Assembly (NCBI GenBank): GCA_965555375.1
Contig: CBEWDL010000089.1
Span: 1-13,612, forward strand
Reading direction: 5' to 3'
From: CBDVBL01 sp965555375
Lineage (GTDB): Bacteria > Zixibacteria > MSB-5A5 > UBA10806
DNA: 13,612 bases
Shown here one piece after another: positions 1-7,673 of the stretch; positions within the stretch are counted from its first letter, which is position 1; every line of letters starts with the position of its first letter. The translations under genes and the position numbers were made by a program. Below the pieces are notes generated by a model that ran no database searches, had not been told where the DNA came from, and worked only from the letters and a program-made list of their open reading frames with translations.

Positions 1-2808
1 GGCGAGGAGAGATCGGGCGCTCGCGGGGCCACCGGCGGCGAGGAATTAAATTTTATACAGGCCATAGCCTCACAGGCCGCATCCGCCATTGAAAACGCTC
101 GTTTGTACGGGTTCATAAGGCAGAAAGTCGAACAGCTAACTGCGTCCTTCAATGTCAGCGCGGCGATCAACTCGGAAATCGACATCGATTCTATGCTGGC
201 AAAGGTTCTGGAGGCCACCGGCGACTATCTCGATAATACCTCCTCGGTGATTTTTATGGTCGATGAGGGTAAAAGAATCCTGAAACCACTGGCTTTTCGA
301 GGATCCGGACCAGTTGTCGGAACCGACAGCGGGTTGCCCATTAAAAACGATACAATTCCAGGATTAGTCGCATCGACGGGAGAATCGGTAATCATCGATG
401 ATACTCGTTTAGATTCACATTTGAAATCATCTTTTCCGGAGACGTTATCAGAACTGGCAGTTCCCATAAAGATCAGTGAGAAAGTCATTGGCGTATTCGG
501 CGTCGGCTCGGAATCCCAGAATAATTTTTCCAGTCGCGACGAGGATTTTCTTCAGTCGTTGGCTGCCCAGATCGCGGTGGCTATGGAGAGGGCCAGGCTT
601 TTCGAGCAGGAACGGAAACGGAGCCACAGGCTCAAGACGATATTTGAATTCTCCAGAAAAACATCCGAATCTTTAAACCTTCATGAAGTTCTAAAACTCG
701 CCGTCGATTCGATTCAGGAGGCGTTCGGGTATCATCTGGTAGCGATATTTCTAATTGATAATGATTGCAGGCGATTTTTCGTAGCTCAGCAGGCGGCAGC
801 AACTGGAAAAAAGATGTCCTCCGATTTCACTGTGGACCTGGACAAAGGCCTTCTCGGGAGGGCTGTAAACGCCAGGAAAACCCTCTACTGTGCCGATGTG
901 AGAACCGATCCCAATTACGTGCCGGCCATTGATGAAGTCCAGAGCGAGGTCTGCATTCCGATAATTGCGGCCGACAACGTCCTGGGCGTTCTGGACGTGG
1001 AATCAATGTATGCCGATAACTTCGCCGCAGATGATATCAGCATCCTGGAAGCTCTTGTGGATATTCTGGCCGTGGCGATTGACAATTCATATTTGTTTAA
1101 AGAGACGATGGAAAAGGCCGAGCGTCTGGGGCTAATCGATAAGATAAATACGGCTATTTCAGCGGCTCTCGATCTCGACAGCTTTTTCAACGTCGTGGCC
1201 AAGTCGGTCGCGGATAACGCCGGATACAGATGGACGCTTCTCCTTGTGCCCGATGGGGATACATTTTCCTGTAAAGCAGGTTATTCGCCGAGATCGCTGG
1301 GGAACATCTATCCCGGGCCGGTCATTGAAATGCTCAAGGATAAGCTACACCAGGTTTTCTCAAGAGGCCAACCTGAATTTGTTTCCTTTAAGGAACTAAC
1401 AGGATTAGGCGGCCCCGAAAAATTACAGCCGGTCGTTGATGCCGGAATCAGGCATCTGGCGCTGTTGCCGATCGGAAATCCCGATAAATCGGAAGCTATC
1501 CTCACGGTGGGGAGCTCGCGGACGGACGGTTTCACGCCGCAGGAGCTTTCTTTATTGAACGATCTGGCGGTGCACCTGAGGATCGCCTGGCAAAATACTC
1601 AGTTGTATGAACAATTAAAAACCGCCTACAGGCAGTTGCAGGATGCCCAGGATCGCGTCGTGCAGACGGAGAAATTGAGGGCGTTGGGTGAGATGTCATC
1701 CGGCGTAGTGCATGATTTCAACAATATACTGGCCGCCATTCTCGGAAGAGTTCAGTTGATGATAAAGAGGATAGATGCCGCAGAGGATGATCGCTATAAG
1801 CAATTTTATAGCAAGAACCTCGAAGTTATCGAAAAAGCGGCTATGGATGGTTCGCATATATTATCGCGCATTAGCGAATTTACGAAAAAGAAGCCGACGG
1901 AGAAGTTTGTAAGCCTCCATATTGACCAGATAATAGCCGACGTTATCGAGTTGACGAGGCCTCGTTGGTACGATCAAGCGCGGGCATCGGGGAAGAATAT
2001 AGTCGTAGAATTTCACCGTAGCGGGTCTTTGCAAACGACAGGCAGTCCCTCCGAACTCAGGGAAGTCTTCACCAATCTGATTATCAACGCTGTGGATGCC
2101 ATCCCCAAAACAGGTAAGATCTTGATAGATGCGTCGATAGAGAATGAAAATCTTATCAAGATTGCTGTGGACGATGACGGGCAGGGGATGTCGGACGAGA
2201 CGAAGAAGAAAATATTCGAGCCGTTTTTCACTACAAAGGGGAAGCGCGGAACGGGATTGGGTCTATCGGTAACCTACGGGATAATCAATCGTCATGGAGG
2301 CAAGATCGAAGTGGAATCCTCTCCGGGTCAGGGTACCAGATTCATCATAACCATTCCGCACCGCAGAGACTCATCAGGGGAAACAGTAATGTATCAGAGT
2401 AACAATCAGGAAGCTGTTCCAAGCTCAATATTAATTGTCGATGACGAGGAAAGCTTAATAGAGGTCCTGACCGAGATTCTCGAGTCTGGCGATTATCAGG
2501 TTGATGCTGTTTCCAGCGGGGCCGAGGCTCTGGAGGCCATGTCCAAAAAGGAGTATGATGTGTTAATCACGGATCTTGGCATGGACGGTATTTCCGGATG
2601 GGATCTGGCGGATGCGGTTTTCGAAAGATATCATGATACGAAGGTCATTGTCGCCACAGGCTGGGGTGCGCAGGTGGAGCCTGGAAATCTCTCTATGCAT
2701 CATGTCAACAGTCTCATCAATAAGCCGTTTAAGATCAGCGAAATATTGCGGGTTGTAAGCGACGTTCTCAAATGTGACAGAGATAAGGTGTTGATTGAGC
2801 AGATTTGA
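1..2808 (+). CDS. Multi-GAF hybrid sensor histidine kinase (5' end outside window)
   Basis: Cytoplasmic signalling kinase with a fused receiver. The frame is open from base 1, and the first 34 codons read like the last helix of a GAF domain (FIQAIASQAASAIENARLY), so the true start lies left of the window; the TTG at 103 is internal. Counting codons from base 1, further GAF domains lie at about 45-202, 210-375 and, more divergent, 376-540. A short coiled-coil linker leads to HisKA, with phospho-acceptor His571 in VVHDFNNIL, then HATPase_c with the N box (NLIINAVDAI), DDDGQGM and GTGLGLSVTYGII. A C-terminal receiver at about 808-930 has acidic Asp814/Asp815, phospho-acceptor Asp858 and Lys908. 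No transmembrane segment is visible in the part present. The ligand of the GAF domains cannot be told. The stop overlaps the start of the next kinase by 14 bases, so the two are probably co-translated. Confidence 0.93.
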   Translation, partial: GEERSGARGATGGEELNFIQAIASQAASAIENARLYGFIRQKVEQLTASFNVSAAINSEIDIDSMLAKVLEATGDYLDNTSSVIFMVDEGKRILKPLAFRGSGPVVGTDSGLPIKNDTIPGLVASTGESVIIDDTRLDSHLKSSFPETLSELAVPIKISEKVIGVFGVGSESQNNFSSRDEDFLQSLAAQIAVAMERARLFEQERKRSHRLKTIFEFSRKTSESLNLHEVLKLAVDSIQEAFGYHLVAIFLIDNDCRRFFVAQQAAATGKKMSSDFTVDLDKGLLGRAVNARKTLYCADVRTDPNYVPAIDEVQSEVCIPIIAADNVLGVLDVESMYADNFAADDISILEALVDILAVAIDNSYLFKETMEKAERLGLIDKINTAISAALDLDSFFNVVAKSVADNAGYRWTLLLVPDGDTFSCKAGYSPRSLGNIYPGPVIEMLKDKLHQVFSRGQPEFVSFKELTGLGGPEKLQPVVDAGIRHLALLPIGNPDKSEAILTVGSSRTDGFTPQELSLLNDLAVHLRIAWQNTQLYEQLKTAYRQLQDAQDRVVQTEKLRALGEMSSGVVHDFNNILAAILGRVQLMIKRIDAAEDDRYKQFYSKNLEVIEKAAMDGSHILSRISEFTKKKPTEKFVSLHIDQIIADVIELTRPRWYDQARASGKNIVVEFHRSGSLQTTGSPSELREVFTNLIINAVDAIPKTGKILIDASIENENLIKIAVDDDGQGMSDETKKKIFEPFFTTKGKRGTGLGLSVTYGIINRHGGKIEVESSPGQGTRFIITIPHRRDSSGETVMYQSNNQEAVPSSILIVDDEESLIEVLTEILESGDYQVDAVSSGAEALEAMSKKEYDVLITDLGMDGISGWDLADAVFERYHDTKVIVATGWGAQVEPGNLSMHHVNSLINKPFKISEILRVVSDVLKCDRDKVLIEQI

Positions 2809-4930
2809 TTCCACACGCTTCAGTGCCGCGGGACCGCTTTTCAAGGTCACATCCAACAGGGCAAAGAGGATTCTCGATGCCGATGTGTTTCTGGTCCTCT
2901 TGACGGATGTCGATCATCTGCATTTCGATCTGCATATAGAAGACGAAAGCTGTATCGAGGATACATCGGGAATGTATTATGAGTTGAGGGGAACCGACCC
3001 CGATGCCTGGATCGCCCTGCGCTCTATTTTCGGGGCAACCCTCTTCGAACGGGGCAATGGTGATCCGATTATAGAAAATCTAATGAATATCTTCGGCGCT
3101 CTATGCATTATTATCTCGCCTTTCTTCATAGAGGATCTCGGATTTGGATATGCCATCTGGGCATGGAGGAATAGAATATCCGATTCTCAGGAATGTATCT
3201 CAAGGGCGGAACTTATAAGCGAGCAAATCGCTCTTTCACTCTCAGCGTCGATGAGCGAAAAAAGATCTAAAGACCAGGGCGAAAAGCTGGCCGCGCTCCT
3301 GGATCTTTCCACTCATATATATTCATCTCTGAATTACAAAGAGGTTCTTCAAAAGGCGGTAAAATTATCCATGGAGATCGTCGGGGCTACCGGCGGGACG
3401 ATTTTTATACTTGATAAAGAAGAAAATCTCCTGATCCCTCTTCTGACAATCGATGAATCGCATGAGGAGGCTATCAATTCCATGCGCCTTAAACCGGGCC
3501 AGGGGTTGACCGGTTGCGTGGCTCAGACAGGCGTTGGCATGATCTCGAATCATTCGGAGAGCGATCCACGGTCGATTCAGGTCCCCGGGACACCGGTGGA
3601 GCCGGAATCCATAATAAGCGTTCCACTCACATGGTCCGGCGAAGCGATAGGGGCAATAACGCTGCGGAATAACGTGGGTAAGATTTTCGTTCAGGAAGAC
3701 CTTGAGATTCTCACGATCTTTGCCCGACAAACCGCCGACGCCATTGAAAACGCCAAGCTTTATGAGAAACTCGAAAAAGCTTATGAAGAGCTGTCGGCTA
3801 CACAGGATCGTCTCATCATGGTCGAGAAGCTAAAAGCGCTTGGCGATATGGCGGGCGGAGTGGCACACGATTTTAATAATATTCTGGGAACCATTCTGGG
3901 TCGAGTGCAACTACTTCAAATGAAGATTGATAATCCTGAATTGATACGGGAGCTGGAAGCGATAGAGGCGGCTACACTCGAGGGGAGAACCACGGTCCGC
4001 AGACTGCAGGATTTCACTCATGTCTCGAGCAGATCTCAGCACGCAAAGGCCGATCTGAATAAGTTAATTAGAGAAGCGATTGAGAATACCAGCCCTGCCT
4101 GGAAAAGCACGGCCCAGAGAGCCGGGATTACTATCAATCTCTATTCCGACTTGGAATCAATCCCGATGGTTAAAGGCAATCATAATGATTTGAGGGAAGC
4201 GATATCGAATGTAATACTGAATTCGGTGGACGCTCTTCCTGAAGGTGGAAATATCTGGATCTCTACCGGCGTATCCGATGGGAAGGTATTCTTGCGGATT
4301 GCTGATGATGGGACCGGAATGGATGAAAATACGAAAAATAAGATGTTTTTCCCGTTTTTCTCCACCAAGGGCAAGAAGGGCTTGGGGATGGGACTGTCCA
4401 TGGTTTACGGTATCATGTTCCGGAATCAGGTCGATATTTCGGTAAAATCATCGCCCGGTGAGGGCGCTGAATTCACGTTCACATTCAGCCTGCCGGAAGA
4501 AACTGAGCTCGGTCAGCCCGTTGATGAGACCTTAGCCAAACCGTTGGATCTTAAAATCCTGTTGGTTGATGACGAAGTGTCGCTGCTTGATGTGGTAGGA
4601 GATATGATAGACTACTTAGGACACAGCTGCCGCAAGGCTGATGGCGGCAGAATCGCACTCGAAATTCTGGAGGAGGAGGAATTTGATCTGGTCGTCACCG
4701 ATCTCGGTATGCCTGATGTTGGAGGATGGGAGGTGGCGCAGTTCTGCCGAAACAAGTATCCCCGGACGCCTGTTATTCTGATTTCCGGGTGGGGGGCACA
4801 ACTCGATGGAGAAGAAGCTTTGCAGAGAGTTAACGCCGTCTTGGCAAAGCCGTTCCGCATGGAGGAATTCGAAGCGACAATTAACTCGGTAATGTCGAAA
4901 AGCAGGCAGAACCTTCCTACCCCCGGATAA
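2795..4930 (+). CDS. GAF-domain hybrid sensor histidine kinase
   Basis: Second cytoplasmic hybrid kinase, 711 residues. The TTG start at 2795 directly follows an in-frame TGA (2792-2794), so it is the most upstream start available. AAGGTG at 2785-2790 gives a modest ribosome binding site. Residues 1-160 resemble a degenerate GAF domain (ILDADVFLVLLTD ... GFGYAIWAWRN), and a clear GAF lies at about 165-320, ending FARQTADAIENAKLY. HisKA follows with His358 in VAHDFNNIL, then HATPase_c with Asn472/Asn476, ADDGTGM and GLGMGLSMVYGI. The receiver at about 586-705 has Asp592/Asp593 and phospho-acceptor Asp636 in VVTDLGMPDV. From the coil to the receiver it parallels the preceding kinase closely, including EKLxALGxM and the HDFNNIL ... 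ILGRVQL stretch. This points to an old tandem duplication with divergent sensor halves. The GAF ligand is unknown. Confidence 0.93.
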   Translation: MSRFDSTRFSAAGPLFKVTSNRAKRILDADVFLVLLTDVDHLHFDLHIEDESCIEDTSGMYYELRGTDPDAWIALRSIFGATLFERGNGDPIIENLMNIFGALCIIISPFFIEDLGFGYAIWAWRNRISDSQECISRAELISEQIALSLSASMSEKRSKDQGEKLAALLDLSTHIYSSLNYKEVLQKAVKLSMEIVGATGGTIFILDKEENLLIPLLTIDESHEEAINSMRLKPGQGLTGCVAQTGVGMISNHSESDPRSIQVPGTPVEPESIISVPLTWSGEAIGAITLRNNVGKIFVQEDLEILTIFARQTADAIENAKLYEKLEKAYEELSATQDRLIMVEKLKALGDMAGGVAHDFNNILGTILGRVQLLQMKIDNPELIRELEAIEAATLEGRTTVRRLQDFTHVSSRSQHAKADLNKLIREAIENTSPAWKSTAQRAGITINLYSDLESIPMVKGNHNDLREAISNVILNSVDALPEGGNIWISTGVSDGKVFLRIADDGTGMDENTKNKMFFPFFSTKGKKGLGMGLSMVYGIMFRNQVDISVKSSPGEGAEFTFTFSLPEETELGQPVDETLAKPLDLKILLVDDEVSLLDVVGDMIDYLGHSCRKADGGRIALEILEEEEFDLVVTDLGMPDVGGWEVAQFCRNKYPRTPVILISGWGAQLDGEEALQRVNAVLAKPFRMEEFEATINSVMSKSRQNLPTPG

Positions 4931-4937
4931 TATTGAG

Positions 4938-4966
4938 TTGACACAACAGCTATAATTCATTATTAA
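4938..4966 (+). promoter_or_regulatory. Candidate promoter of the polyprenyl synthase gene
   Basis: TTGACA at 4938-4943 is followed, after 17 bases, by TATTAA at 4961-4966. Used as -35 and -10, these would put the transcript start near 4973-4975, on the ATG itself. A better -10 match, TATAAT at 4951-4956, is only 7 bases from TTGACA and would need another -35. The first 20 bases recur almost unchanged at 9149-9168. Confidence 0.45.
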
Positions 4967-4974
4967 AATCGATT

Positions 4975-6012
4975 ATGAGTGTTCCCGAGGTTCTTGATAT
5001 ATTGAAATCCTTCAAGAATCGGGTGGATAAATATATCTTCGAGGAAGTGCCATCTACTCATGCAATGCCTGAGATTAACCTTTTGTATACCATGATGCGC
5101 GATTATCCCTCACGGGCCGGAAAAGGATTGCGACCGGGACTTCTCTTGATATTTAATCGCGCCTTTAATGGTAACGATGAAATCGCCCTGAATACTGCAG
5201 CGGCGCTGGAGCTATTTCAAAACTGGATTGTCATTCACGACGATATAGAGGATCAATCCGATCTAAGGCGAGGGCTTCCGGCTCTTCACGTGATGTATGG
5301 TGTTCCTCTGGCGCTCAACGCTGGCGATGCTCTGGCGGGCAAGATGTGGGAGTTGATACATAAAAACAAGGATATACTTGGAGCCGAAAAAGCCATGATC
5401 GTATTCGGCGAATTTTTGCATATGTATTCGCAGACCACCGCGGGCCAGCATATAGAACTCGCCTGGGCGAAGAATCACCGATGGGATATCACCGAGGACG
5501 ACTATTTTAATATGTGCCAATGCAAGACCGCCTGGTATACCTGTATCACGCCGTCCTGGACGGGAAGCCTTATTGCCGGCGCCCCGGAGGATGTAAAGGA
5601 AACGATAGTGAAATTCGGGATGGATCTGGGAGTGGCATTCCAGATTCAGGATGATGTTTTAAATCTTATTGGTGACCGGGAGAAATACGGCAAAGAGATC
5701 GGTGGCGACATTCTGGAGGGGAAAAGGACTCTAATTTTGATCAACCTTTTGAGTAAATGCACTGATGATGAGAAACATTATGTTATTGATTGCCTCGACA
5801 GGAATAGAAGCGAAAAAGATATGCCAATGGTCGATGATGTTTTATCGCTGATGAAGAAATACGGATGTATAGAATACGCAATTGAGATATCGCAGAAGCT
5901 TGCCAGGAACGCTCGAGCGACGCTTATAGGTTCGCTCGATGACTCTATCGATAATGAATGGAAATCGGTAATAGTCGAACTGGTGGATTTTGTGGTCGAG
6001 CGGGAGCTTTGA
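4975..6012 (+). CDS. Polyprenyl diphosphate synthase (short-chain type, probably FPP/GGPP)
   Basis: Head-to-tail prenyltransferase that condenses isopentenyl diphosphate with allylic diphosphates; 345 residues, cytosolic. The family motifs are in order: GKGLRP at 49-54, first Asp-rich motif DDIED at 89-93 followed by LRRG, GDAL at 117-120, GQ at 157-158, Lys184-Thr185, and second Asp-rich region FQIQDDVLN at 222-230 followed by GGDILEGKRT. The last position of the second motif is Asn instead of Asp, as in several archaeal and fungal enzymes. Trp84, five residues before DDIED, is bulky; in this family a bulky residue there limits chain length, so a C15-C20 product is more likely than a long quinone tail. 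There is no Shine-Dalgarno sequence before the ATG, which fits a leaderless message. The methyltransferase 190 bases downstream suggests a role in quinone or other isoprenoid synthesis. Confidence 0.9.
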   Translation: MSVPEVLDILKSFKNRVDKYIFEEVPSTHAMPEINLLYTMMRDYPSRAGKGLRPGLLLIFNRAFNGNDEIALNTAAALELFQNWIVIHDDIEDQSDLRRGLPALHVMYGVPLALNAGDALAGKMWELIHKNKDILGAEKAMIVFGEFLHMYSQTTAGQHIELAWAKNHRWDITEDDYFNMCQCKTAWYTCITPSWTGSLIAGAPEDVKETIVKFGMDLGVAFQIQDDVLNLIGDREKYGKEIGGDILEGKRTLILINLLSKCTDDEKHYVIDCLDRNRSEKDMPMVDDVLSLMKKYGCIEYAIEISQKLARNARATLIGSLDDSIDNEWKSVIVELVDFVVEREL

Positions 6013-6202
6013 ACGTTTTCAAAAGCTTTCGCATCGGGCCGAATAAAAATTACCCTCTGTTTCCAAAAGGAATGAAAACGCAATGAATTGGTGGGGCTTT
6101 AGAGTATTGCCTTTATCGATCGATCACGGTTCTCCATAGATTTCAATTAGATATGGAACCAAACCGGAATGTAGACTCTTTTAGAATTTAAGGCGCATAC
6201 CA

Positions 6203-6940
6203 TTGGCCGAAGGCAATTCGATCCTATCCAGCGTGGGGCAGCTAAAAAAAGCTGAAAAGAAACGATTTATCAGGCGGATGTTCGATGACATTCACCAAAG
6301 ATACGATCTAATTAATACCGTCCTATCGTTCGGGAACGATAACAGGTGGCGAGGGAAAACGGTAACGGATATGCCTTCAGGCGGATTGGTGATCGATCTC
6401 TGCGGCGGCGGAGGACAGATGGCGAAACAACTTTTTTCTATGAGGGATTTCGTCGGCCAGGTGGTGATAGTCGATCTATCTCCCAAGATGCTCGCCCGTG
6501 CAAGGAAGATACTCAATGGGAAATTCGACGATAGATATGCAGCGATTGTATGTGATGTCGAAAGATTGCCGTTTAAGACAGAGGTTTTCGATGGCGCAAT
6601 CTCCGGTTTCAGCCTCCGAAATCTCACCGATCTGCCGTTATTTACCGGAGAGATGAGAAGGGTATTGAAAAAAAGCGGTGTCGCCAGGCTTCTGGAAATA
6701 GGACATCCGAAAGGAAAGATACTCGGGCCACTGTTCAGATTTTATTTCTATCGATTGGCTCCGCTTGTAGCGGGCATATTTACGAATAGGAAATATGCCT
6801 ATAACTATCTTCCCGATTCACTTAAAGCATTTCCCCCGCAAAAGGAAACCCTGCGGATTCTTGCCGATGGGTGGAACGAGTCATCATACAGAGAATTATC
6901 CGGCGGGATGGACGTCATATATAGATTGGCAAAAAGATAG
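6203..6940 (+). CDS. UbiE/MenG-family methyltransferase (demethylmenaquinone methyltransferase-like)
   Basis: S-adenosylmethionine-dependent C-methyltransferase, 245 residues, probably methylating a demethylmenaquinone-type ring. Family signatures: YDLINTVLSFG plus Trp49 at 34-49, SAM-binding loop DLCGGGG at 65-71, acidic Asp91 in VDLSPKML, GFSLRN at 135-140, NYLPDSLKAFP at 201-211 and LSGG at 232-235 near the C terminus. These last two match the UbiE/MenG C-terminal pattern, which separates it from general class I methyltransferases. The TTG start at 6203 has AAGG at 6190-6193 nine bases upstream; a later GTG at 6230 is possible but would trim the N-terminal helix. The preceding 190 bases hold no gene and no clear promoter, apart from a 10-bp palindrome (ATCGATCGAT, 6115-6124). 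The stop is one base from the next ATG. Whether menaquinone is the real substrate cannot be settled from this window. Confidence 0.87.
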   Translation: MAEGNSILSSVGQLKKAEKKRFIRRMFDDIHQRYDLINTVLSFGNDNRWRGKTVTDMPSGGLVIDLCGGGGQMAKQLFSMRDFVGQVVIVDLSPKMLARARKILNGKFDDRYAAIVCDVERLPFKTEVFDGAISGFSLRNLTDLPLFTGEMRRVLKKSGVARLLEIGHPKGKILGPLFRFYFYRLAPLVAGIFTNRKYAYNYLPDSLKAFPPQKETLRILADGWNESSYRELSGGMDVIYRLAKR

Positions 6941-6941
6941 A

Positions 6942-7616
6942 ATGACTGAGAAATCCTCGAAAAGGTGGCTATGGCTCTCGGTCGCTCTGATCGCAATATC
7001 GATAATCATACTGTTGATTCCGGCTGAAGAGAGGAGCAAAAAACGCCAGGATATCCATGAATCAGTGGATGGGAGAGCCGATTCTGCACTATATGTCGAG
7101 CAGGTTAAAGACGGAGATACGTTTCTTCTCTCGGATGGGGACCAGGTTAGATTAATAGGCATTGACACGCCTGAGGAGGGGCAGCCGTTTTTCAAGAGGG
7201 CTAAGGCTTTCGCAGAATCGACTCTGTTGGGAGAGGAAGTCTATATAGAATTTGATACAGAGCCTTTAGATCGTTACGGTCGCCGGTTAGTTTACCTGTT
7301 CGTCGATTCGATTTTTTACAACCAACTTGTCATTGATTCGGGTTTCGCTCTGGTATACCTGTTCGAAAAAAATCGAAGGATGACAGAGCAGCTTGTCCTG
7401 GCTCAAAGAAAGGCGAGATTGTCGAAAGCTGGAATATGGTCTTTGCCGGAACCGATACCCGAGGATTACTACATAAGCCCTTTCGGGTCCTTTCGTTTTC
7501 ACAGGCCTCTCTGTCCGAACATAAAATCTACCGATCTTTCTCGTGCCCGGAGATTTAAAACGCGCGACGAGCCGCTGGATATAGGCTTATCCCCCTGCAG
7601 GACCTGCCAGCCTTAA
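6942..7616 (+). CDS. Membrane-anchored thermonuclease (SNase-like) with C-terminal Ada-like Cys/His tail
   Basis: Staphylococcal-nuclease-fold protein, 224 residues. The ATG at 6942 starts one base after the methyltransferase stop; the frame is open further upstream, but that overlaps a conserved gene end. Residues 8-27 (RWLWLSVALIAISIIILLIP) form a hydrophobic signal anchor, so the domain should lie outside the inner membrane. Catalytic residues align with the S. aureus enzyme: Arg70 and Glu78 (VRLIGIDTPE) with Arg35/Glu43, Arg114 (DRYGR) with Arg87, and Asp59/Asp75 with the calcium ligands Asp21/Asp40. It is therefore predicted to be active. Residues 184-222 carry FHRPLC, FKTRDEPLDIG and PCRTC (His187, Cys191, Cys219, Cys222), resembling the metal-binding motif of Ada-type proteins. 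It probably shares a transcript with the methyltransferase and the regulator downstream. Confidence 0.88.
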   Translation: MTEKSSKRWLWLSVALIAISIIILLIPAEERSKKRQDIHESVDGRADSALYVEQVKDGDTFLLSDGDQVRLIGIDTPEEGQPFFKRAKAFAESTLLGEEVYIEFDTEPLDRYGRRLVYLFVDSIFYNQLVIDSGFALVYLFEKNRRMTEQLVLAQRKARLSKAGIWSLPEPIPEDYYISPFGSFRFHRPLCPNIKSTDLSRARRFKTRDEPLDIGLSPCRTCQP

Positions 7617-7673
7617 GAGCCCTCGCATTCTGCCGATATTCAATATGAACGTCATTAATTTCGGGAGGGTGAT

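Noticed and set aside
6013..6202. Hidden gene or riboswitch between the prenyl synthase and the methyltransferase
   Set aside because: Only very short ORFs (such as a 4-codon one at 6072) and a 10-bp palindrome were found, with no conserved RNA fold recognisable by eye.
6795..6941. Upstream extension of the nuclease frame
   Set aside because: It overlaps the conserved C terminus of the methyltransferase. The ATG at 6942, followed by a signal anchor, is a better start.
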